Origin: Oegoconia quadripuncta
Lineage: Eukaryota; Arthropoda; Insecta; Lepidoptera; Autostichidae
Reading direction: 5' to 3'
Assembly (NCBI GenBank): GCA_949316235.1
Contig: OX438760.1
Location: forward strand, 4,156,501-4,220,500
Length of the DNA: 64,000 nucleotides
Part shown: piece after piece, positions 1-9,213 of the stretch
Layout: every line of letters starts with the position of its first letter
How positions within the stretch are numbered: the first letter of the stretch is position 1
The notes under the pieces: generated by a model
What the model was told of the DNA's origin: nothing
What the model saw: the letters and a program-made list of their open reading frames with translations, nothing else
The model's database searches: none
Program-made: the position numbers and the translations under genes

Positions 1-8
1 CTTGGTAA

Positions 9-41
9 ATAAATAAATAAATAAAATAAAATAAAATAAAT
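9..41. repeat. TAAA/TAAAA microsatellite
   Basis: Four AAAT-type units followed by four AAAAT-type units lie at the left edge. Confidence 0.8.
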
Positions 42-94
42 TTGTACAAAAGATAATATTATTATTTCGAGGAGCCCAGAAATATCCGAATAAT

Positions 95-185
95 AATAAA
101 TATTTAGGATAGGTACATACACCAATCATCTAGTTCCAAACTAAGCAAAGCTTATGCTATTACTAGATATAATTAATATTTTTTT
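95..185 (-). repeat. SINE 3' fragment (CTAGTTCCAAACTAAGCAAAG type)
   Basis: The core ATCATCTAGTTCCAAACTAA matches the 3' half of the tRNA-derived SINE at 57431-57652. Other fragments are at 36146-36215 and 44200-44265. Confidence 0.7.
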
Positions 186-272
186 GATTGATACATCGAC
201 ACGACCTATTTGAACCCAGATTCCAATTGCATTATTGTATACAACCGCAACCGTACATAAAAAATTACTAAC

Positions 273-2627
273 GTGTTTGTAAGTCTAGGCTCGTCAAAGT
301 CCACCTTCCCGGGCTGTTCGTACACTAGGAAGACGTAGCGATGGAGGCCGGTGCCTTGTCGAGGGCCAGAGCCAACATACGCGGAGAGGGTATCTCCGTT
401 GGCCACATCGGTGCCCTGGATGTTGCCGACCAGCCAATGGTGGAACTCGCGGAATTTGGGGTCCTCACGCGAAGGTGCGTCAGGATCTGTGTGTGAAGAA
501 TTAAGGATTTTACGAAAAAAGAGTGCCTATTTAAGTTAAATTAAAAAAAAATGTTGACTAAGTACTACAGGGTGGAAAAACGAATTAAAATATTGAAAAT
601 AAGAAATTCAGTAGCTTTTATCTACTCAAATTCTTCTTGTAATTTTGAAAAATAGCCCGTATCAGCAAGAATAACGAAAAATATTTATTTTCTTAATGCT
701 TTGAAATGTTGCAAATAAATCTGCCATCAGTTATGATTTTTATTTTAAGTTTTCGAATTTTTAATTGATATAGACGAAGACTCCGGTTTCCTACATAAAT
801 ATTTGAATTTGGAACTGTTTATCCATGTTGGCTGACAATTTTTAAACGACAACAAGGTTGTATATGCGAATTAAAAAAATATGCTTTAAAACTGGCGGGA
901 ATCAATATTTTTGTTCTTTCTTTATAAGTACCTATCTATATTATAATTGTTTGTTTTAGTTTTGAGAATGCTATAGAAGTCCTCGCATACTAAATTGTTA
1001 TTTTGTGCTCATAATCGGCCAAGATGGCAAACTTATATGCTGTCTGTTTAAATATATTCTGTTTTCTACTCTTTTATGTTGCACCGAAAGCAAGATCGGC
1101 GCTTTAATTAATCGTACACCACGACACATAAAAAAATATGGGATATCGTCCGTATTTTAGTAATAAAACTTAAAGGTCTAGTTTGGGTGAATATAGTGAT
1201 GAGTAAAATTTGTTTTTCATTGTATTATAATTTTTTCGACATTTTTATTTTTCGTATGAAAACATAAAATTGACGAAATAATCGCAGCAATATAATCTAA
1301 CTAATATTATAAATGCGAAAGTTTGAATGTTTCGATTTGGATAAAATTTGGTACCTGTAGGTAGAACATTATTTTTCAAGGAGAAGTGATGCCTGTTAGC
1401 CACAGTTGAGAACCGAAGAGGAAAGATGATAGGTCACTTGATACGACACGATATTTTTTTGGAGAAAAGAATTGAGGGAAAATTTGAAGGAAAGAGAGGA
1501 AGGGGACCTAGGCGTAATTACTTTGACCAAGTGAAAGAAAAGGTTAATGTCGTGTCGTACCAAGAGGTTAAAACGAGGGCGGAAAGTAAAGAGACGTGGT
1601 CATTACTCCACCGTCAAGAGCATAGCTCTTAAATTGAAGAGAGAGGTAGAACATACCCTGGATTAAAACACACTTAGAGCATGTTTTTATCCAGATAAAG
1701 TTCTCGCGGGATAAACAAATTAAACATATCCGCGTTAAGGTCATTTCCACGCAGGCGAAGCTGTGGGAGGGAAGCTAGTAAAGAATAATTTGTTTCTTAT
1801 TAATGCTGCTCTGCTCCTATCAGTCTCTTTTTATGGATGTTTTAAAAGTGTAACTTAGGCCCGTATTAATAAACCGTTCTCAAGATTGACATGGCCTCAA
1901 GTTGACGCTTGAAAGCTGTTGCATATTAAAACAGCATCAGAAAAAATGGTCTTGAGACTGAGACGCGATCTCAATCTTAAGAACCATTTATTAATGCGGG
2001 CCTTAGTGTGTTATTGTTTGCGGCATAGATACTTAGGTATTAGGAGGGTTTTAAGTAGTAGTAGGTTTTAAATACTAGTAATTAATTTATAAATTGTAAC
2101 TTATTTCATTCACACAAACTTTAAATAATACTTAATATATATTTATTTAATAATTTTTTACACGCTGTCGATTACAGATTGTTTGAAAACTAGTCACTAT
2201 GATTTACCCGTAGTTACATAAGTAGTAGGTATTAATACACACCAGTCATAGCCAGTGTGTAGAACTTGTCAGAGCTGGCATCCCATGTCACTGAGGGTAT
2301 GTCCTTCACCTGGGTGGGAGTGAGCACGTTGCCCTTCTTCACCTCAATGCCGCTCGAATACCTGACCTAGAACAGGGGTTACCTATTTAGGTAAATAATT
2401 TTATAATTTAAAGGATAGAAGGATAATTTTATAATTCAAGCTTAAATGGAAATGTGTCACTCAATAAGGCCTAGGATGAAGGAATATGGATCAACTTATT
2501 CAGTCTTCAGTCGGTACAGATTTTTTTTTCGGTGATAAATACTCACAGTGGCCAAAGCCTTCGGTGCTCGCCATATGACGTCAGGGACTACGCCATTCGC
2601 TTCGAAGGCCATAGCCACGGTAGCCAT
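273..2627 (-). CDS. Phosphatidylethanolamine-binding protein, gene 1 (5' three exons; 3' end off-window)
   Basis: Three minus-strand exons join in frame: 2625-2627 ATG to 2547 (27 codons, phase 0), 2366-2243 (phase 1) and 486-273 (phase 2), all with GT-AG borders. They give 139 residues plus a split codon. The protein starts [17 protein letters not shown] and carries the PEBP signature DPDAPSR at the exon 2/3 junction, then HHWLVGNI and [10 protein letters not shown], which line the family's anion-binding pocket. The last exon, about 46 codons in the neighbouring copy, must lie left of base 1. PEBPs are small, usually cytosolic proteins that bind phospholipid head groups or kinases; the role of this one is not known. 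An AG just upstream of the ATG suggests a non-coding 5' exon. Family call is firm; the number of downstream exons is inferred from gene 2. Confidence 0.9.
1303..1780 (+). repeat. Helitron-like unit split by a LINE fragment
   Basis: The left part is AATATTATAAATGCGAAAGT; the right part is TACCCTGGATTAAAAC through GCAGGCGAAGCTGTGGGAGG. These are the two halves of the unit seen whole near 24.8 kb. A LINE fragment (1370-1643) lies between copies of AGGTAGAACAT. Confidence 0.75.
1370..1643 (+). mobile_element. RTE-like LINE 3' fragment
   Basis: The reading frame [17 protein letters not shown] with [19 protein letters not shown] matches the C-terminal end of RTE-type reverse transcriptases. It is strongly 5'-truncated and flanked by an 11-bp direct repeat (1359-1369 and 1644-1654). 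Confidence 0.75.
1858..2002. mobile_element. MITE with TTA target duplication (PIF/Harbinger-like)
   Basis: Terminal inverted repeats begin GGCCCGTATTAATAAA on the left and end TTTATTAATGCGGGCC on the right. TTA flanks both ends (1855-1857 and 2003-2005), the usual target of PIF/Harbinger elements. Length is 145 bp, with no coding capacity. Confidence 0.75.
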
Positions 2628-2815
2628 TGTTCAAGCTGCCAACAATTTAGTCATTACGAACGATAAACTACCTAAGTAAGAACCTTTGGTTATACTAACA
2701 CATTTTTTTATTCATAATGGGTTAAGCGTTTTACAATTACAGTCAAAATGTTAAACTATTTCATCCAGCAATAGACGTTGCCAAAGATAAAATGCCCTCG
2801 ACACTGTTGACCATT

Positions 2816-3010
2816 AGGGGGTCTACTCTCTAACGGAAATAACTTCGGACTTTTTCTTGTGCAGTTTGCTGTGTCAATTGTAAACCAATCGTCATTATTT
2901 TACTTTTGTTGTATATAGTTGGACATCACAAGTTAGTACGGGACGCAAGGAAAAGAAAAAGTCCGAAGTTACGGCCCTCCGAAGCTGTTTCCGTTAGAGA
3001 GTAGATCCCT
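2816..3010. mobile_element. Fold-back MITE
   Basis: The left end AGGGGGTCTACTCTCTAACG is mirrored by the right end CGTTAGAGAGTAGATCCCT. The inner parts also mirror each other (TTCGGACTTTTTCTT against AAGAAAAAGTCCGAA). No open frame. Confidence 0.75.
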
Positions 3011-3084
3011 AGGTACGAAGGCTCAAGGTCATGGAATAAACTATGGAGAGGGAGATCTTCGGCGTTTCGTTACAATAAGATCGA

Positions 3085-3290
3085 ATTAGGAATGGAGAAA
3101 TGCGAAGTAGAACGAAACTGACGACATAGCCCAGCGAATTATGAACAGTAGACAAAGCACATAGTTCGAAGAAGTGATCACCGGTGGGACATTAAAATTC
3201 TTGAGTCCGCGCACCGGCAAGCGCAGCGTAGGATATTCATCCACAAGGTGGAGGGACGATCTAAAAGCGGCAGGATGCAGGCCATTTCCA
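3085..3290 (+). mobile_element. RTE-like LINE fragment
   Basis: Text such as SPRTGKRSVGYSSTRWRDDL corresponds to the PRTGKRSVGRPPTRWTDD end of RTE-type reverse transcriptases. It is frame-broken. A related scrap is at 27068-27300. Confidence 0.7.
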
Positions 3291-3466
3291 ATCAGTCGCT
3301 CTATCAAAATCAAAATCAAAAATTCGTTTATTTTTCGCTCTATAAATCTATGGGGGAGGCTTATGTTCAGCGGTGAACATCTTGTGGCTGATATGATGAA
3401 CCATCTGGCTGCAATGTACAACTTTTCTAAGTTGTTCCTTCTCTAATCACCGCACCATAAAGCACT

Positions 3467-3730
3467 CTTTTTTTTTATGCACGACGGGTTCGTACTTGAC
3501 CTCAATCCTACCTGATGTTAAGGGAATATGAGGTCGAAGGTGGAAGCGTACTGACCCGGAAACCCAACACATTTGGGGGACTGGCTATCTTATCTCTGAC
3601 AACCGGAACACAACAATGCTACTTATTAACATTGCTGCTTGGCGGCAGATTTAGATAAGACGGTGGTAGCTAGCCAGGCGGACATTTAATATGCCCTACC
3701 ACCAACCAAACCGAGTACTTAAACATGTAA
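3467..3730 (-). repeat. SINE family A, 5'-truncated copy
   Basis: The copy runs from a T-rich tail through TTGACCTCAATC and GGCTATCTTATCTCTGACAA to CCAACCAAACCGAGTACTT. The tRNA-like head seen in fuller copies is missing here. Confidence 0.8.
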
Positions 3731-4121
3731 TGTACTCGTAGTGCATTCGCTATTTTGTATTGATTAGCGAAGTTCCTGGCGCAGTCACTTCTTGGATGGG
3801 TGACTAGTAGCATTTTAATGCGAGTGTTTCCATACGGGCACGTTAAATAGTCGGTGCCAGTTATTTTCACTTGAAGGCAGTCGTTAAGTCAGGTCGAGGG
3901 GCGAACACTGACTGTCAGATAGCCACTAGTCTGATACAAAACTACCAATCCGCACTGAGCGCGCGTTGTAGTTTATGGCCCCATACTTACTCCCAGTGAG
4001 AGGAGGCTGTGTACCAACTGTGGGAACGTGTAAGGCTGATAAATCATAACACTTCTCTGTTAGCTATCGCAGACTTTTACCAGCTCCACGAATTGTCCAT
4101 CAGTGGTCAATGAAAATCCTA

Positions 4122-4275
4122 TTTTTTTTTTTTTTTTTATACACATAACGGGTTGTTACTTGACCTCAATCACACCTGATGTTAAGTGAAGATGAGGTCG
4201 AAGGCGGAAGCGTACTCACCCGGAAACCCCAACACATTTGGAGGACTGGCTATCTTATCTCTGACAATCGGAACT
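4122..4275 (-). repeat. SINE family A, 3' half
   Basis: An A-tail (17 T on this strand) and the TGACCTCAATCACACCTGAT block are present. The copy stops after CTCTGACAATCGGAAC. Confidence 0.78.
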
Positions 4276-4812
4276 ATCTAACAAAACAATCATTAAATTG
4301 GTTAACAGTTGACGAATATTGGTGATCAATGATCATACATACCGACAAGCATAGAACATGAGGTCATTTAAAAAGTTAAATAAACTTACCAAGACGGTGA
4401 TACGATGAGCACGAAATAAAACAAACTAAGGCAATCTTTTCAATTATCTATCGGCACTTTTCAAGTGTTTATAAGTTACGCAATACCTACGCTGGCATAC
4501 AAATCTTATCCATTTTATTACATAAATAGCGACTTTGTTGACTATTTAGAGATAAAGTATCATTTCACAGAGTTGTCATATCATCGCAGGTTTATTTACA
4601 AAGTGTCAAATAAAATGGGATACTGGTGTCGATTCTGCAGTGGCCTCTAAAACTTAAATTTAGAGTGCTCGAAACCGATTTCCTATTCTACGTCGCATCT
4701 CTAAAATATTGACGTTTCTAAAATTTGAAATCAATTCAATTTATGTTTTAGAGATCAAAACCTATTCCAGAAATATATGTATTCGCATATTTGTCTTTTC
4801 CATTAAATTGCC

Positions 4813-4900
4813 CATCGGCTAAATGGCGTTTCGTTCATATGGCACTTCGATTATCTTGGCGTCGCACAAATGGCTTTCGCTTATATGTCTTTCGAAATCG
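4813..4900 (+). repeat. Degenerate short tandem array (ATGGCNTTTCG type)
   Basis: Units of about 16-19 bases repeat loosely: AATGGCGTTTCGTTCAT, ATGGCACTTCGATTAT, ATGGCTTTCGCTTAT, ATGTCTTTCG. No coding role is apparent. Confidence 0.55.
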
Positions 4901-5186
4901 GGTCCTAAACCTCTTCGCGTGGATGTGGTAAAAGGCGACGAAGGAACTTTCCACCAAAAAACATTGTGGATTCAAGTCATATTTCTGACCACCCCATTTG
5001 GGCAAAAATTCGTGACTTCATGTATGTAAAGAAGCCATGATTCGCCTAAACTAGTTTTTAAAGAAGCGATAAACATATTTTAAGGATAATGGCAAGTACA
5101 GTCGACTACATAATAAATCACACTATTACGCAGCAGTTAAGTGATGGTCTAGCTAGCCAAGAGAATCATTTTAGAGAACTACACTT

Positions 5187-5494
5187 GTTTTTTTATCCAT
5201 AACGGGTTAACACTTGACACACCTCATGTTAAGTGAAGGTGAGGCCGAAGGTGGAAGCGTACTGAGCCGAAAACCTCATCTTAATTGGGGGGTTGGCTAT
5301 CTTATCTCTGATAACCGGAACACAACAATGCTATTGGCGGCAGACTTTAGATAAGATGGTAGTAGCTAGCCAGGAGTACATTTTTAAAGTGCCCTACTAC
5401 CAACCAAACCGAGTACTAAACATGTACCGTTGGGAATCGAACTCGCGACCTCCGATTCATAAACCCTGTCGTTTAAATTGAGCCACGGAGGCGG
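5187..5494 (-). repeat. SINE family A, near full-length
   Basis: It carries a tail, body and tRNA-like head with the B-box-like GTTGGGAATCGAACTCGCGA and, at the end, GAGCCACGGAGGCGG. Confidence 0.82.
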
Positions 5495-5604
5495 TATAGC
5501 TGGATGAGGCATCATGCTACCATTAATAATATAAACAAAACCGCCTTCTAACTATGCCGTCGACTGTACCCAGTTTGATAACAAAAATAAAAACCATCAA
5601 CAGC

Positions 5605-5716
5605 TAAACAAGAGGTATGAACAACCTTATGAGAGTGAATGAAGCAAAAGAGGTGTATCAGGATCGTAGCAAGTCTGTGGTCTCTGCCTACCCCAACGGG
5701 AAACAGGCGTGACTTT
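5605..5716 (+). mobile_element. RTE-like LINE 3' scrap
   Basis: GAGGTATGAACAACCTTATG and GTGGTCTCTGCCTACCCC match the 3' part of the longer LINE fragment at 12785-13035. Confidence 0.65.
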
Positions 5717-7077
5717 ACGATGTATGTAAAATCTAAACTTGCAAATGAAAACACAAGTATTTGTGAAAAACTATATTAGCAGAGAAAACCAATTTTTCCT
5801 TAAAACTAAGTCACAATGCAACAGTCTGACAGATAACTGTGATATTCACTGATCATATCAGTATACAAATTCATTTTATGATAAATGAGCTTTATAAAAT
5901 GTGAGTTCGATGCATTGTCACAGTTCTTTCATTTGGAGGTTCACTTCACTTCACTTTTTGGAGGTTTTATGGCTCCATCGTGTTGTTTAATTACATTGCT
6001 AAGATTTGACGTACTCGATTTGCTCTAAGACCACACGGGCCATATTTGGACCACAACATAACAGTTGTCTCGATCACTGTGGCCGCCACACGTTCGGATA
6101 AGTAAAGTCGATTCTGACGCGATTAAACTAATAGAAAAAAAGACAGCACAATTTAATTCGTTTCAATTTGGAGAAGACACGTTACCATTATCACTTGTAC
6201 ACGGGCGTTTTATGGTCCACAACCCTTGACTGTGTGGTTGTTCCAGCCACAACTCCATCACAATATGGTGATCACTAGAGTAATGTTCATCAATGTTGAT
6301 ATTGCTTGGTCGTCCCGAATCCTCACTAACACTGTAATGAGAGAGCGCTAATCCAAGTCGGAGGTATGAACTAAATTTTGTTGCCCGTCTATTCTCGTTC
6401 GAAGCTTCACTGTTTTCTATAACTGATTGCGAATTGGGAGAACAGTCCAATGTTAAACCTAGCTAGAGCATCTTTATTTCTAGTCACATTGTCACCTATA
6501 ACAATTGGAAAAAATTACAACCAGCTGTGAAAAATAGTAGCGAAATGGGACTAATAAATGAAGAATCTGAAACATTTGGTAATTAGTTAAACTTCACATA
6601 AAATCGAATTACTTTGTTTCAGTAGCTAAATGTATCACCATGCTAACCGCATCAAACTCACATCAGAAAAAATGCTTCAAAATGAGACCAACTTCAACTT
6701 ATGGAAGATGTTTTTTTATATACAAGGCTAATATTAAATGTATTGCATATCAAATGAGGTTTCTTGAGCAATTTAGGTAACACGTTTAAAATAAAATTCG
6801 TCGATATATTGTAATTGTATAATCGAAACCGAACAACGTGAGCAACTCCATTTGAAATGTAATGCATTTTATCACCGTGTATTCAATAAATGCCTTGGGC
6901 GAAATAAATCGATGACCTAACTTTTTGGAGGGCAACTATAGTCGGGCTGCTAAGTGTCGTCACGACTGTAACGGAAGTTGAGGGTTTTAAGGAGATACAG
7001 AAAAAAAAATTGAGCGATGTAAACTAACTCGCGCCACATATTTTAAGAGTGTGGCTGGCGTCGACTAGTTGCAAGAC

Positions 7078-7220
7078 TTTAATCACACTTGATGGTAAGT
7101 GAAGATGAGGATCCCTTCTACCATGCTATCTTCCTTATCTTATCTACATTACCCTTTCACTTAGCTAAGGTGGTGGTATTTAACCAGGCGGATATTAAAA
7201 AATGCCTCATCACCAACAAA
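7078..7220 (-). repeat. Diverged SINE family A copy
   Basis: AATCACACTTGATGGTAAGT and ACCAGGCGGATATTAAAAAA match the family body with many changes and an internal deletion. Confidence 0.55.
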
Positions 7221-7500
7221 AGCGAATACAAAATGTTTTTTATTTATGAGAGGGCGGCAAACGAGCATGCGGGTCACCTGATGGAAAGCAATCACCGCCG
7301 CCCATGGACACCCGCAACACCAAAAGGGTCACAGATGCGTTGCCGGCCTTTGAGGAAGGTGTAGGCTCGTTTCTTGAAGGTTCCAATGTCGTACTCGTTC
7401 GGGAATACCGCTGCCGGAAGTTCGTTCGTCGGGTGGTCGTACATGGTAAGAAGTTTCTTGAGAAACGTACAATGGTAGACTTCCACTCATCCAGGTGATG
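7209..7500 (-). repeat. Dispersed lepidopteran repeat (GTCACCTGATGG / CCGCCGCCCATGG type)
   Basis: The text GCGGGTCACCTGATGGAAAG, CACCGCCGCCCATGGACACC and GTTGCCGGCCTTTGAGGAAG is a widespread lepidopteran repeat, probably a LINE or SINE 3' end. A diverged copy is at 8818-8960. Short ORFs on both strands here are by-products. Confidence 0.65.
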
Positions 7501-7779
7501 TGGATGGAAATTAAATTTTCGGCGAGAAGTGTATCGGTTAAATTGAGCAGCGGGTATTACCTACGGGGATATTGTTAAATTGGTCCCATTACAATTTCAT
7601 TACAAACCCTTCAGTAGTTTAGTAATATCCTGTCGTTTGTACTCGACACGTTCATTATCATCATCAAAGCCTTCGATAGGGAACAAGTCAATAGTATAAA
7701 CTCTATTCAATTATATTTCAGTGTTGATACATACTTTTTGAAAAACTAGCTTATTCACTATACAGGTGTAGATTTAATC

Positions 7780-7955
7780 ACCTTCAAAATGTTGTATGGA
7801 TGTTCCAAACCATGAAATTGGACAACTTTCACTACGGGTATAACTCTGAAATCGAAAAAAAATCTTTTTCATACATTGCAATTGAATCGATGTAGAAGTT
7901 TTGTACAACAGGTGATTTTTTTCTCGAGTTCAGAGTTGTTCCCATAGTAAAAGAT
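7780..7955. mobile_element. Imperfect fold-back element
   Basis: CACTACGGGTATAACTCTGA on the left is mirrored by TCAGAGTTGTTCCCATAGT on the right, with AAAATC/GATTTT continuing the stem. No coding capacity. Confidence 0.55.
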
Positions 7956-8817
7956 TGTTCTCAGAATGTGTAATAGCATGTTAACTCACTGACAATATAA
8001 AACCACAACTTAAAGTCGCGACAACTACACTCAAAAGCCCGCATATAACTACCCTTAAGAATTAATTACATCTAAATACTTTACATTAGGAAAACATTTT
8101 AGCTTCTCCAGTTCATACTTTGAGAACAAAAAAAATAGACGCCACATACTGGTTCGAATCGTGTGAGCTGAATCCGATATTTGAATTCCATTGTCCGGGA
8201 ACGTGTCCCGAAAGCATCTTATTCATCATGACTGAACCGGTAGACAATGTTCTGTACTTTTTATCTCAGTAAAAGAGAACGAGAGTCACGAGGGTAAAGT
8301 CGCGGGCGGACACCTTGTATATAAATGAAAATCACAAAGATCCAAATATCATCTACTTTTTCTGTGTTCGAAGTATTTAACATAGAACAGCTTCCAAATT
8401 GTATCGACAGAAGATGGCACCAAAAGATGCAATTAATCCCTTGTCACATACTTCATTTCGACTGCCAGACAACAAACCTGCAGTTGTGGAAACGATCCTA
8501 AAGCAGGCACATCGACTGCTTCCAAACTGCGCATTTGCAGTTGGCTGGCAGTCATAATGCAGTGTCTTTACCGTACACAAGATTCTAATGAAGATTATAA
8601 CGGCTCGCGAAACGTCGAAACAACTCCCATGAGTATGAATCAATTTAAAAATGTATCTAATTAGAAAGAGCGTATGTTATATTTTCTCCTTCATAAGCGC
8701 GGAGCGAATCACGATAAGAGAAACGATGTAAAATCAAGAAAAACAATTCCAAATTCCAATCGAGTGCGATACCAACTGTATTATTACAACATACTACACA
8801 AAGTCACAGGTACCATG

Positions 8818-8960
8818 GTTCGTTTTTTACGTAAAAGTAGGGAACGGCAACAGCTCACCTGATGGGCATTGGACACCGCCGATTAGACATTCGCAATCTC
8901 GCATACGCGTTACCGACTTAGCAGAACACTTTTCACGTCTTTCTTGAAGACACTGCGTGC
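8818..8960 (-). repeat. Diverged copy of the 7.2-kb dispersed repeat
   Basis: ACAGCTCACCTGATGGGCAT, GACACCGCC and CGTTACCGACTTAGCAG follow the order of the 7209-7500 repeat with about one change in five bases. Confidence 0.5.
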
Positions 8961-9074
8961 TTTTACCGCAGTGGAACACCGGAGGGAAAACGCAGAGTCG
9001 AGAAGTTTCGAGAACAGTTAAAATTTCAACATGGGCATCCTATGTACGGCAAAGTAACCTAACCAACAAAGGGT

Positions 9075-9213
9075 TTAAGCGCCAAGTTGCTTGTACAATA
9101 ACGGCACGTAGTCGTCCCACTCGGCCTGGTACAAGTTTCCAGCGATCGGGTCACCCAGGTTGTACTTCTTAGCGAACTTCGCGATCGAGAACCCGCCGCG
9201 GTTTTCGCCGGAT
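9075..9213 (-). CDS. PEBP gene 2, exon 4 and stop
   Basis: The exon begins after TTCTTCAG and encodes 45 residues ending YKQLGA then TAA. It contains [18 protein letters not shown], the conserved C-terminal PEBP block. No equivalent is visible for gene 1 because that gene runs off the window. Confidence 0.93.

Larger units (their letters stand above)
2628..9074. other. Intergenic region between the two PEBP genes
   Basis: About 6.4 kb separate the start of PEBP gene 1 from the end of gene 2. It contains SINE copies (3467-3730, 4122-4275, 5187-5494, 7078-7220), LINE scraps (3085-3290, 5605-5716), fold-back elements (2816-3010, 7780-7955) and dispersed repeats (7209-7500, 8818-8960). No gene is supported. 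Confidence 0.7.

Noticed and set aside
6163..6450. 95-codon minus-strand open frame (IENSEASNENRRATKF)
   Set aside because: No homology I recognise, no splice partners, and it sits among repeats.
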